From: ZC4RG35 sp040878345
GTDB taxonomy: Bacteria > Actinomycetota > Acidimicrobiia > Spongiisociales > ZC4RG35
Direction: 5' to 3'
Assembly (NCBI GenBank): GCA_040878345.1
Contig: JBBDML010000009.1
Coordinates: 62,001-126,000 of the forward strand
DNA: 64,000 nt
Shown here in pieces: positions 26,197 through 33,868 of this stretch. A program made the position numbers and the translations under genes. How positions within the stretch are numbered: position 1 is the first letter of the stretch; each line of letters starts with the position of its first letter. The notes below the pieces were generated by a model that was not told the DNA's origin, did not search any database, and worked only from the letters and a program-made list of their open reading frames with translations.

Positions 26197-26676
26197 ATGG
26201 CCTTGGTAGAGCATCCCCACATCTCGATGTTCGGGTCCACCGAATGCACCTGCACCGAGGAAGAGGCCACAGCCCTCGCGGTAGTGGCCGGCTACCGGGT
26301 GGCGAAGGTGTCGGAGAGGGCCCCGTTCCTCTCCCCCGACTTCAAGCGGCACCGGGCCGGGTTCACCCACATCGGCGAGCTGTGGGAACACCAGGGCCCG
26401 GGTGGGATGAACGACGACTCGATGCGGGACCGTCGCAACATCCTGCTCGACCTGACTGCCAAGAACGACAAGGTCTGGGGGATCTTCCGGGTGGTGGGCA
26501 CCCATACGGGACCCCTCTACGGGATCCCGGAGACCGATCGTCACATCGATGTCATCGAGGTTGGCCTGTGGCGGGTCGAGAACGGGCTGATCGTCGAGGC
26601 CTGGTACTTCGGAGACGAGCTCGGCATGCTGAGGGCACTGGCACTCAACCCGCCCGATCTGACCGAATCCCCATAG
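26197..26676 (+). CDS. SnoaL/NTF2-like small protein
   Basis: This 159-residue alpha+beta-barrel-type protein has the closing segment HIDVIEVGLWRVENGLIVEAWYFGDELGML, typical of SnoaL-like polyketide cyclase and ester cyclase relatives. The family includes isomerases, cyclases, dehydratases and non-catalytic members. Location directly behind the zinc dehydrogenase suggests a step on the same intermediate. No further assignment is possible. Confidence 0.75.
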   Translation: MALVEHPHISMFGSTECTCTEEEATALAVVAGYRVAKVSERAPFLSPDFKRHRAGFTHIGELWEHQGPGGMNDDSMRDRRNILLDLTAKNDKVWGIFRVVGTHTGPLYGIPETDRHIDVIEVGLWRVENGLIVEAWYFGDELGMLRALALNPPDLTESP

Positions 26677-26734
26677 ATCCGGCGTCTGTGTATCCGACCA
26701 CCGCTTCCGACAGAGTCCTTCCCGTCTGGTACGA

Positions 26735-27481
26735 GTGGTCGTGACGACCGAGTTCGCACTCGTCCTGGTGGTCATCGCCGTCGCCTACACGGTCAAGGGC
26801 GTCACCGGGATGGGTGGCCCCCTCCTGGCTGTGCCCTTCATAGCCTCTCTCACCAGCGTCGAGTACGCCGTGGTCGTCCTCTCCCTGGCGAACATGGTGT
26901 CCAACGGGTGGCTGCTCTGGGAGCACCGGGCCGGCGCCCGGGGCACCGGATTCGTCATGATCCCCTTCCTCTCGGTTGGAACCCTCGCCGTGATCGCCGG
27001 GACCTGGGTCCTCACCGAGATCGACGACCTGATCCTCTCCGTGGTCATCGCCATCGTGATTGCCATCTACATATGGCGCTATCTCGCCAATTCCGACTTC
27101 GGTCTGGAGCGGGAGACCGCCCGGCGGATGGCGGCTCCGATGGGTCTGGTCGGCGGGGGTCTGCTCGGGGCCACCGGCACGGCAGGGCCCCTGATCATGA
27201 CCTATCTGCACAGTCTCCGGATGAATCGGGCCTCCTTCATCCACATGATGAGCCTCACCTTCACCGTCTTCGGTCTGATCCAGCTGGTGACCCTGGTGGC
27301 GTTGGGTGCTTTCACACCCGTGCGAACGACTCAGGCCATATGGGCGATGGTCCCGGTGGCGGTGATGACGGCAGTCGGGATACGAATCGGGAGGCTCATC
27401 AACCCGAGGACCTTCGAGCGGGTGATCCTCGCCTTGCTCGGGTTCGCCGCGGCTCGTCTGCTCTGGTCCGCCCTCGGCTGA
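26735..27481 (+). CDS. TauE/SafE family membrane exporter
   Basis: This integral membrane protein of about 248 residues has roughly seven or eight hydrophobic segments. The family signature is at the start (AVAYTVKGVTGMGGPLLAVP) and is repeated in the second half (AAPMGLVGGGLLGATGTAGP). TauE/SafE proteins export sulfite, sulfoacetate or other small anions. GTG at 26735 or 26741 may be the start. It faces the ABC ATPase genes convergently, 16 bp apart, and may remove an acidic end product. Confidence 0.82.
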   Translation: MVVTTEFALVLVVIAVAYTVKGVTGMGGPLLAVPFIASLTSVEYAVVVLSLANMVSNGWLLWEHRAGARGTGFVMIPFLSVGTLAVIAGTWVLTEIDDLILSVVIAIVIAIYIWRYLANSDFGLERETARRMAAPMGLVGGGLLGATGTAGPLIMTYLHSLRMNRASFIHMMSLTFTVFGLIQLVTLVALGAFTPVRTTQAIWAMVPVAVMTAVGIRIGRLINPRTFERVILALLGFAAARLLWSALG

Positions 27482-27497
27482 GGATCGACTCGGGCCA

Positions 27498-28865
27498 CTA
27501 AATCCGCGAACCGCGTGACGTGTGGAGGATGCAGGCGGTGAGACGACCGTCGCCGATGTGCTCGAGCTCCACCGGCGGTACAGGGCCGAACCTGATGCTC
27601 ACTTTGCGACCGTCGGTTGACATGTCCTCGAGGGCGGCTCTCATCGCAGCTGGCACTTCTCCGCGTTTGAAGGCCTCGACGGCAGTGGCGGCCGCCGCCT
27701 CGTCGTGGAATACCAACGTCGCATCGAAGTTGGTGCGGCGTTCCACGTCGGCGAGACCTGCGGCCAGGGCCTCGTGGTCCTGCAACCAGCCGACGGCGTC
27801 ATCGACCTCCCAGCCGCACGCCGGTGTGGCCACCGGGCAGCGGGTGTGGAATCTGCAACCCTCGGGCGGTTTGGCCGGATCGGGCACGCTTCCGGGCAGC
27901 CCTCTCATCTCGGACTTCTCTGCCTTGATGTCCGGGTTGGCGGCGAGCAGTGCCTCGGTGTACGGGTGTCTGGGGTCCTCGAACAGCTCCCTGGCGGTGC
28001 CTTGCTCGGCGACCTTTCCCAGATACATGACGGCGATGCGATCGCTCATCAGCCGGATCACCCCGAGGTTATGGCTGATGAAGAGGTAGGTGAGCCCGCG
28101 CTTCCGCTGCAATTCGTAGAGGAGATTGAGGATCTGGGCCTGCACCGACACGTCCAGGGACGAAGTGGGCTCGTCGAGCACGATGAACTCGGGGTCGAGT
28201 GCCAGGGCGCGGGCAATCGAGATCCTCTGTCGCTGGCCCCCCGAGAATTGATGCGGAAAGCGATACAGATGCTGTCGCCCCAGACCCACACTCTCGAGAA
28301 GGGAGACGACGCGCTCCATGAGGTCCTGTCCCGAGGCCTCCTTGTAGACACGGAGTGGTCGCCCGACGATGTCCTTGACGAGCTGTCTGGGATTGAGGGA
28401 GCTGAACGAGTCCTGGAACACGACCTGACAGTTGCGACGGTATGTCCTCCAGGCTTTGCCGGAGATCTGGTCGATCCGGTGGTTGTCGTCGATCCGCTCC
28501 AACTCTCCGAGCTGCTCCCTGGTGCGCTCGGGCTCAGGCGTGGCCTCGATCGCGTCGAGACGGGCCGCCTCCTCGTCGGGCAGCCGGAAGTAGATCTTGC
28601 CCCCTGTGACCTGGGTCAGCCCGCTGATACACCGGCCGAGTGTCGTCTTGCCACACCCCGACTCGCCCACCAGACCCACGGTCTCTCCGGGGCGGACATC
28701 GAAGGACACCCCGTCGACGGCCCTGACATGACCGACGACCCGCTGCAGGGTGCCCTCCCTGATCGGGAAGAGCTTCTCGACTCCCCGGAGTGAGATCACC
28801 GACCGCTGCGGGGCGGAGCGTTCGACCGTTCCGGGCTCGGCGCGCAGCGATGTCACGACACCCAC
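27498..28865 (-). CDS. ABC transporter ATP-binding protein, DppF type, with insertion and C-terminal extension
   Basis: This 455-residue oligopeptide-type ATPase has Walker A GESGCGKTT, Q-loop VVFQDSFSSLNPR, signature FSGGQRQRISIARAL, Walker B FIVLDEPTSSLD and switch His in FISHNLG. The Cys-rich OppF tail GCRFHTRCP is present. Two oddities are visible: a charged insertion of roughly 35 residues between Walker A and the Q-loop (around EATPEPERTREQLGELERID), and about 90 extra residues after the OppF tail. It overlaps the DppD-type gene by 13 bases. It probably energises the permeases at 18847 and 19860. Confidence 0.9.
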   Translation of the reverse strand: MGVVTSLRAEPGTVERSAPQRSVISLRGVEKLFPIREGTLQRVVGHVRAVDGVSFDVRPGETVGLVGESGCGKTTLGRCISGLTQVTGGKIYFRLPDEEAARLDAIEATPEPERTREQLGELERIDDNHRIDQISGKAWRTYRRNCQVVFQDSFSSLNPRQLVKDIVGRPLRVYKEASGQDLMERVVSLLESVGLGRQHLYRFPHQFSGGQRQRISIARALALDPEFIVLDEPTSSLDVSVQAQILNLLYELQRKRGLTYLFISHNLGVIRLMSDRIAVMYLGKVAEQGTARELFEDPRHPYTEALLAANPDIKAEKSEMRGLPGSVPDPAKPPEGCRFHTRCPVATPACGWEVDDAVGWLQDHEALAAGLADVERRTNFDATLVFHDEAAAATAVEAFKRGEVPAAMRAALEDMSTDGRKVSIRFGPVPPVELEHIGDGRLTACILHTSRGSRI

Positions 28866-30076
28866 GCCTCGAGTCTGGGGAGGACGACGTCGCCGTCATC
28901 CACCTCGTATGCGAAACAGGCGACGGAGTGGCTCTCCCCGATGTCGATCGTCCGTGGATCGGTGGTTCGACAGATCTCGACCGCGAAGGGGCATCTGGTG
29001 TTGAACCGGCACGCCGGCTCGGGATCCACGAGCTCAGGAACGTTCCCGACGATGGAGGCCAACTCGCCGCGGCGATGGCTGGCGGAGGGGACGGCGGCCA
29101 TCAGGCCGCGGGTGTAGGGATGTCTCGGATTGCTGAAGACCTCCGTGGTGGTGCCGGTCTCCACTATCCGACCCGCGTACATCACCGCCACCCGGTCACA
29201 AATGTTCTTCACCAGGGACAGGTCGTGGGTTATGTAGAGGACGGAGGTCTCGAGCCGCTCCTGGAGCTCTGCGATCAGCTCGAGGATTCGGGCCTGGATG
29301 GTGACGTCGAGCGCGGTGGTGGGCTCGTCTGCGATGAGAAGGTCGGGATTGCAGGCGAGCGCCTGTGCTATTAGGACACGCTGTTTCATGCCCCCGGACA
29401 GCTCATGGGGGTAGCTGTGCATGATCTTGCGTGGATTCGAGATCTGAACCTCAGCCAGGGCGTCGACGACCATCTCGTCGACCACTTCCTCGAGCTTCTC
29501 AGCCATGGAGCGAAACGGCGCGAACTTGAGCAGGAATCGCTCGAATGAGGTGGTCTGCTGCCAGACGGCACGACGTATGACCCGTGGCACCCGTGGCCCG
29601 AGAGCCCGCAGGATCTCCTCCGATCTGTGTTGGTGGAAGACCTCGGCGATCTGGGCTCGGATCGACAGAGCCGGGTTCAGGGCTTTTCCAGGGTCCTGGA
29701 AGATCATGGCGATGCGATCACCGCGGATCTGGAGCATCTCCTCGTCCGAGATCTGGAGGAGGTCGACGTGATCCTCGACATAGTCGATCGGCGTATCGGC
29801 CTCCCCCCGTTTCCTCGAGTGCCAGAAGAGGATCTTCCCCCCGGCATAGACCCCCGGCGGGGTGGGGACCAGCCGGTTGAACGAGCGCGCCGTGACGCTC
29901 TTGCCACACCCCGTCTCCCCTACCAATCCGAGAGTCTCCCCGTCGCGGATCTCGAAGGAGACACCGTCGACGGCATACACCATTCCCGCCTTGGTCTGGA
30001 AATGGACCTTGAGATCACGAACCGAGGCGACGAGAGGACGGTTGGACCTGTCCCGACGGTCGATCCTGACCGTCAT
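28853..30076 (-). CDS. ABC transporter ATP-binding protein, DppD type
   Basis: This 407-residue ATPase has Walker A GETGCGKSV, Q-loop AMIFQDPGKALNP, signature ELSGGMKQRVLIAQAL, Walker B LLIADEPTTALD, His switch ITHDLS and the OppD tail ACRFNTRCPFAVEIC. Between the Q-loop and signature it carries a long extra segment (around VIRRAVWQQTTSFERFLLKF) absent from short DppD proteins. It is the first gene of a two-gene leftward operon with the DppF-type gene. A near-perfect 24-base palindrome lies about 120 bp upstream. Confidence 0.9.
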   Translation of the reverse strand: MTVRIDRRDRSNRPLVASVRDLKVHFQTKAGMVYAVDGVSFEIRDGETLGLVGETGCGKSVTARSFNRLVPTPPGVYAGGKILFWHSRKRGEADTPIDYVEDHVDLLQISDEEMLQIRGDRIAMIFQDPGKALNPALSIRAQIAEVFHQHRSEEILRALGPRVPRVIRRAVWQQTTSFERFLLKFAPFRSMAEKLEEVVDEMVVDALAEVQISNPRKIMHSYPHELSGGMKQRVLIAQALACNPDLLIADEPTTALDVTIQARILELIAELQERLETSVLYITHDLSLVKNICDRVAVMYAGRIVETGTTTEVFSNPRHPYTRGLMAAVPSASHRRGELASIVGNVPELVDPEPACRFNTRCPFAVEICRTTDPRTIDIGESHSVACFAYEVDDGDVVLPRLEAWVS

Positions 30077-30196
30077 CCGACCCGGGCCCCGACTCGAGCC
30101 GGATGAGGCATTGCACAGCGAAGACCCCAGGTCACGTCGACCAGTATCGCATCGATCCGCCCCTCAGCCGCGGTGTCATGTCGTCACTCCTCGGCG

Positions 30197-30220
30197 GTTT
30201 AGCAATCGATTGCTGAACCG
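30197..30220. promoter_or_regulatory. Extended LacI-type operator in divergent promoter region
   Basis: AGCAATCGATTGCT at 30201-30214 is a perfect palindrome, extended by GGTT and AACC arms to 24 bases with one mismatched pair. It sits in the 274-bp region between the ABC ATPase operon (start 30076) and the rightward genes starting at 30351. It is the longest symmetric site of the set. Confidence 0.65.
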
Positions 30221-30350
30221 GTTCCGCACGATATAGGATCACCCCACGGGGTGCAATAGGTGGCCGAATCGGGTTGGGCTCCGACCCAATCCTCACCCGG
30301 GCCGACCCGTGGTGGGTGTCCAGGGGGGCGAGCCGAGCAAGGAGAATCAC

Positions 30351-30587
30351 TTGAGATTGGTCAGGTATCACGCCGATGACGGCCCCCGGGCCGGGGTGCT
30401 GGATGGCACCGACGTCGTCGACTTCTCCGCCACCCTCGACGTGCCAGACGCCACGGTGGGGCCGATCGACATGGCCATGGATTCAGGGTTGTCTGCGACG
30501 GCGCTCGAGGGGACCAGGGTGGCGTTGTCGTTTTCAAACCAGAGGGCACGATGGGTAGCGAGGTTCGAGGCTCGAGGAGGAGGATGA
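30351..30587 (+). pseudogene. Fumarylacetoacetate-hydrolase-family N-terminal domain stub
   Basis: TTG at 30351 follows AAGGAG and starts RLVRYHADDGPRAGVLDGTD, the typical N-terminal domain of bacterial FAH-fold hydrolases and isomerases. The frame stops after 78 residues, where the catalytic barrel should begin, and an unrelated gene starts two bases later. No FAH catalytic remainder follows, so this looks like a 3'-deleted gene; a deliberate stand-alone domain is less likely. It is the first reading frame after the palindrome at 30201. Confidence 0.6.
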
Positions 30588-30588
30588 G

Positions 30589-31437
30589 ATGGCCCGTTTT
30601 GCGGTGAAGACACCGACACACCACACCACATGGGACCGGATGCTGGAGGTGTGGCAGGCGGCCGACGAGATCGAGCTCTTCGAGTCGGCCTGGAACTTCG
30701 ACCACTTCTACCCGATCCGGGGCGACACCAATGGGCCATGTCTCGAGGCGTGGGTGACCTTGTCCGCCCTGGCACAGGCGACCAAGCGGATCCGGGTGGG
30801 GACCATGGTAAGTGGCATGCACTTCCGACACCCGGCGGTGCTGGCCTCGATGGCGGCGTCGCTCGACATCGTGTCGGCCGGTCGTCTCGAGATCGGTCTC
30901 GGCGCCGGCTGGAATGAGATGGAGGCAGAGGCCTACGGAATGGAGATGGGCACCGTCGACGAGAGGATGACCCGCTTCGAGGAGGGCACCGAGGTGATCC
31001 ACCTGCTCCTCACCCAGGAGCACACGGATTTCGACGGCCGCTTCTTCGACCTCACCAACGCACGCAACGAGCCCAAGCCCATCCAGAGACCCCGCCCGCC
31101 GATCGTGATCGGGGGCAGGGGGGAGAAACGGACCCTGCGTCTCGCCGCCCGATTCGCCTCGATGTGGGACGCCCTGTTCGTCGAGGAGGAGAAGGACGAG
31201 TGGCTCCGGCTCCGCGGCGTGTTGTGGGCTCATTGCGAGGATGTGGGACGCGATCCGGGCGAGATCTCCTGTTCCAGTCACCTCTCAGTGAGCCCGGAGC
31301 CCGACCCGGCCGACGTGGCATCTCGTTCCGCCGCCATGTTCGATGCCGGGATCGACGTGGTGATTCTCGGTTTCACCGGGGCGCACGACGGTGACACCGT
31401 CCGGGCCATCGCCGGGGCGCTGAGCGCCATCAGTTGA
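30589..31437 (+). CDS. LLM-class flavin-dependent (probably F420) oxidoreductase
   Basis: This 282-residue luciferase-like TIM barrel has the early segment ESAWNFDHFYPIRGD, ATKRIRVGTMVSGMHFRHPA, GRLEIGLGAGWNEMEAEAYG and PIQRPRPPIVIGGRGEKR. This is the layout of F420-dependent oxidoreductases common in actinomycetes; the cofactor assignment is by family. GAGGAGG precedes ATG at 30589. It overlaps the downstream exporter gene by four bases. The substrate is unknown. Other LLM genes lie at 45874 and 62297. Confidence 0.87.
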   Translation: MARFAVKTPTHHTTWDRMLEVWQAADEIELFESAWNFDHFYPIRGDTNGPCLEAWVTLSALAQATKRIRVGTMVSGMHFRHPAVLASMAASLDIVSAGRLEIGLGAGWNEMEAEAYGMEMGTVDERMTRFEEGTEVIHLLLTQEHTDFDGRFFDLTNARNEPKPIQRPRPPIVIGGRGEKRTLRLAARFASMWDALFVEEEKDEWLRLRGVLWAHCEDVGRDPGEISCSSHLSVSPEPDPADVASRSAAMFDAGIDVVILGFTGAHDGDTVRAIAGALSAIS

Positions 31438-32303
31438 GCGGAGCCCTTTGGGCCCTGGTGGCTGCCGTCGGGTTCGCATTCCTCCAGGCCTCGAATCGGA
31501 AGGTGAACCAACTCGTCGACGCCTACCGGACCGCTTTCGGGTTGCTGGTTGCCGTCGAGATCGTCCTCTTGGTGCGCGCCCTCGTCCTGGGTGACCTGGA
31601 CCTGTTGTTGTCGGCGCCACTGTCCGCCGTCCTCATCTTCGGAGCGACCACGCTGTTCCACTTCATCGGTGGGTGGACCCTGCTCGCCCTGAGCCAGCAG
31701 AAGATCGGTGTGGCCCGCACCGCCGCCCTGGTGTCGCCCGCCCCCATCATCGGCACGTTGGTGGCGGCGGCCGCCCTCGACGAGCCGCTCACCTTCGCCA
31801 TCGGCGGCGGCGTGCTCCTCGCCGTCGTGGGTGTGGCGCTGATCTCCCTGAGTGGAGGCGCCCCCGGCACCGAGGGCTGGCGCCGGCCCTGGCTGGCGCT
31901 GACCGTGGCGTTGATCTGGGGGTCCACCCCACTCCTGATCCGTATCGGTCTGGAGCGGTTCGATCACCCCGTGGAAGGGCTCACCATCGGGCTGGCCTCC
32001 AGCGTGGTGGTCTATGCGCTCATCCTCACTCTCATGCGGGGATGGCGAGGCCCGGTGCCGGGCGCCGCAATACGCTGGATCATGATCGGCGGGCTCTGCG
32101 GTGCCCTGGCGGTATCGGCGCAATGGGTCTCGTTCGATCTCACCACCATTGCCGTCTCCATCACCATCCAGCAGCTCTCGGTGCTCTTCGTCCTCGCGCT
32201 GGTGCCGATCATGTTCAAACAGTCATTCGAGCGGATGAACCCGCGGTTCTTCGGTGGTGCTTTCCTGGTGCTCATGGGCGCCACCATCGTCCTCTTGTCC
32301 TAG
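31434..32303 (+). CDS. EamA/DMT family transporter
   Basis: This 289-residue protein is composed almost wholly of hydrophobic segments, about ten helices in two EamA repeats (ALWALVAAVGFAFLQASNRK and LALTVALIWGSTPLLIRIG). It is probably a metabolite exporter. TTG at 31434 overlaps the stop of the LLM gene. The last two bases of its TAG stop fall in the 51-bp repeat copy B, so the repeat's insertion may have set the present C-terminus. Confidence 0.85.
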   Translation: MSGALWALVAAVGFAFLQASNRKVNQLVDAYRTAFGLLVAVEIVLLVRALVLGDLDLLLSAPLSAVLIFGATTLFHFIGGWTLLALSQQKIGVARTAALVSPAPIIGTLVAAAALDEPLTFAIGGGVLLAVVGVALISLSGGAPGTEGWRRPWLALTVALIWGSTPLLIRIGLERFDHPVEGLTIGLASSVVVYALILTLMRGWRGPVPGAAIRWIMIGGLCGALAVSAQWVSFDLTTIAVSITIQQLSVLFVLALVPIMFKQSFERMNPRFFGGAFLVLMGATIVLLS

Positions 32304-32352
32304 TGGTCTGTCGCTCAATTGATGCGTAGCTATTTGGGCGACGGGCCAGTAG
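32302..32352. repeat. 51-bp repeat, copy B (inverted relative to copy A at 13633)
   Basis: The reverse complement of this segment equals 13633-13683 except at two positions, with a 39-base identical core. It begins with AGTGG inside the stop codon of the EamA gene. The two copies face each other across 18.6 kb. Confidence 0.85.
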
Positions 32353-32400
32353 ATCATCGTGGGGCGATCACGGCGGTGAAACCACTTGAATGACGGGGCC

Positions 32401-32853
32401 ATGACCGACTTCATCGTCGACCCCTCCACACTCGCCCTACAGATCACCGGGCTCGTGCCCCAGGGTGGGAGCCACGTCCGTCAGGTCCTCCACGACGAGA
32501 TCGAGGCCCGTCTCCCCCGCGACCCGGGGTCACGGGTCAACATCCAGCTCTCCGAGCTGAACCCGGGCAGAACCGCGTCCTGGCACATCCACAATGGCGT
32601 CGTCTACTTCGTCCTGCTCCGGGGCATCATCACCCTCCAGTACGAGGGGCGGAGCGAGCACTACTCGGCGGGCGACGTCTACACCGAGCCGATCGGGGTG
32701 GTGCATCGGGCCCTGAATCCGCATCCCGACATCCCCGCATCATTGCTCGGTTTCTGGGTCACCGCCGCCGACCGGCCCCATATAAGCGAGACCGGCGAGC
32801 CGGGGTGGGCTCCGAGCCCGACGACCCACCCCGCCCTCGATCAGACCGCTTAG
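32401..32853 (+). CDS. Cupin domain protein
   Basis: This 150-residue cupin has a metal-site segment ASWHIHNGVVYFVLLRG (two His; Glu is absent at the usual third position) and GVVHRALNP for the last His. It is possibly a sensor or isomerase. A TTG at 32386 upstream is also possible, but ATG at 32401 begins the conserved protein. Its stop overlaps, by four bases, the 3' end of the convergent hydratase gene. Confidence 0.78.
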   Translation: MTDFIVDPSTLALQITGLVPQGGSHVRQVLHDEIEARLPRDPGSRVNIQLSELNPGRTASWHIHNGVVYFVLLRGIITLQYEGRSEHYSAGDVYTEPIGVVHRALNPHPDIPASLLGFWVTAADRPHISETGEPGWAPSPTTHPALDQTA

Positions 32854-33542
32854 ACGCTCACCGAGATCGGGCTCAGCGGGACGAGCTCGAATGTGATCTC
32901 GTCTCCCGGGTGCACCTTTATAGGTTGGATGACCGAGCCGACGATCACCACGTCTCCGGCTCCGAGCCGCTCCCCGGCCGCCCGTAACAGAGCAGCCGTG
33001 TGGCCGAGGACCGAGACGATGCGACCGGTGAGGGCCTCGAGATCCTCCGTGTCGGCGATCTCTGATCCGTTTCTCGAGATCCGGGCCCGCATCCCGGCGA
33101 CGCTGCCATCGACACGGGAATGGTCCGGCGGACCGAGGACCACGGCGCGATGGAAGATGTTGCCCTCGAGGACCTGCCCGATGTCCTCCACCGGGCTGTC
33201 GACGTCGGCGAGCTCGATTGCCGCACCGAGACCCGAGATCGACTCCACCACCCGGTCCGGCTCGAGCACATCGCTGCCCAGGTAGACCGCGATCTCCGGT
33301 TCGGCCACCGGGTCGACCCAACCCTGGCACGAGATCGTCGACCCTGGCGCCTTCCTGCTCGATTCCGGGAGAAAGCCGACTAAGGGCCCGGTGAGCCCCA
33401 GCTTTTCCAGCCAGACCGGCGCCCCGAAAGCGAGCTTCCAGCCGATGGTCCCCTCGCCCCGCTCCAGCACCCGCCGACGCTGATCCAGCATCCGTCGCAT
33501 CGCTTCCCCCACCACCGGGTCGTCCCACCCCGGCGTGGTCAT
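32850..33542 (-). CDS. 2-keto-4-pentenoate hydratase-like protein (FAH superfamily)
   Basis: From ATG at 33542 the protein has 230 residues. It has GWKLAFGAPVWLEKLGLTGP near the start, metal-binding AEPEIAVYLGSD and the closing GDVVIVGSVIQPIKVHPGDE, as in MhpD/DmpE hydratases and oxalocrotonate decarboxylases. These act on 2-oxo-4-enoic acids after aromatic ring cleavage. ATG overlaps the stop of the preceding cupin (ATGA). It fits a leftward operon with the hydroxyisobutyrate-dehydrogenase-like gene and cupin. Confidence 0.85.
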   Translation of the reverse strand: MTTPGWDDPVVGEAMRRMLDQRRRVLERGEGTIGWKLAFGAPVWLEKLGLTGPLVGFLPESSRKAPGSTISCQGWVDPVAEPEIAVYLGSDVLEPDRVVESISGLGAAIELADVDSPVEDIGQVLEGNIFHRAVVLGPPDHSRVDGSVAGMRARISRNGSEIADTEDLEALTGRIVSVLGHTAALLRAAGERLGAGDVVIVGSVIQPIKVHPGDEITFELVPLSPISVSV

Positions 33543-33868
33543 GTGGCTTCGGCCTCGTAACCTGTGTCCTCGAGCGCCCCGGCCCCACTCCAACCCCAGA
33601 CCAGCACGACGTCCTCCTCGCCGGTGTTGTCGAAACCGTGCCAGTGCCCGCGCGGGGTGAACACCACATCACCCTGTCGCGCCGGCTCTGGGTCGTGGTC
33701 GGTGTAGATCATGCCGTTTCCCTGGAGGACGATGAAGAACTCGTCGGCCAGATGGTGCCGATGACGGTCATGTCGCCCCCCGGGCGGGAGCACCGTCCAG
33801 CCGAGGAGGAAGTCCTCCGAGCCGGCACTGTGCTTGTCCACCAGGAACTTTGAGCAGGTGATAGACAT
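33539..33868 (-). CDS. Small cupin protein
   Basis: This 109-residue cupin has the motif PGGRHDRHRHHLADEFFIVL and the final His in TPRGHWHGFDN. Its start overlaps the end of the preceding dehydrogenase gene by 101 bp in a different frame, unusually long for bacteria. No later start would keep the first strands of the cupin fold, so the overlap looks real unless the dehydrogenase C-terminus is frameshifted. The role is unknown; possibly a mutarotase or isomerase of the same pathway. Confidence 0.75.
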   Translation of the reverse strand: MSITCSKFLVDKHSAGSEDFLLGWTVLPPGGRHDRHRHHLADEFFIVLQGNGMIYTDHDPEPARQGDVVFTPRGHWHGFDNTGEEDVVLVWGWSGAGALEDTGYEAEAT

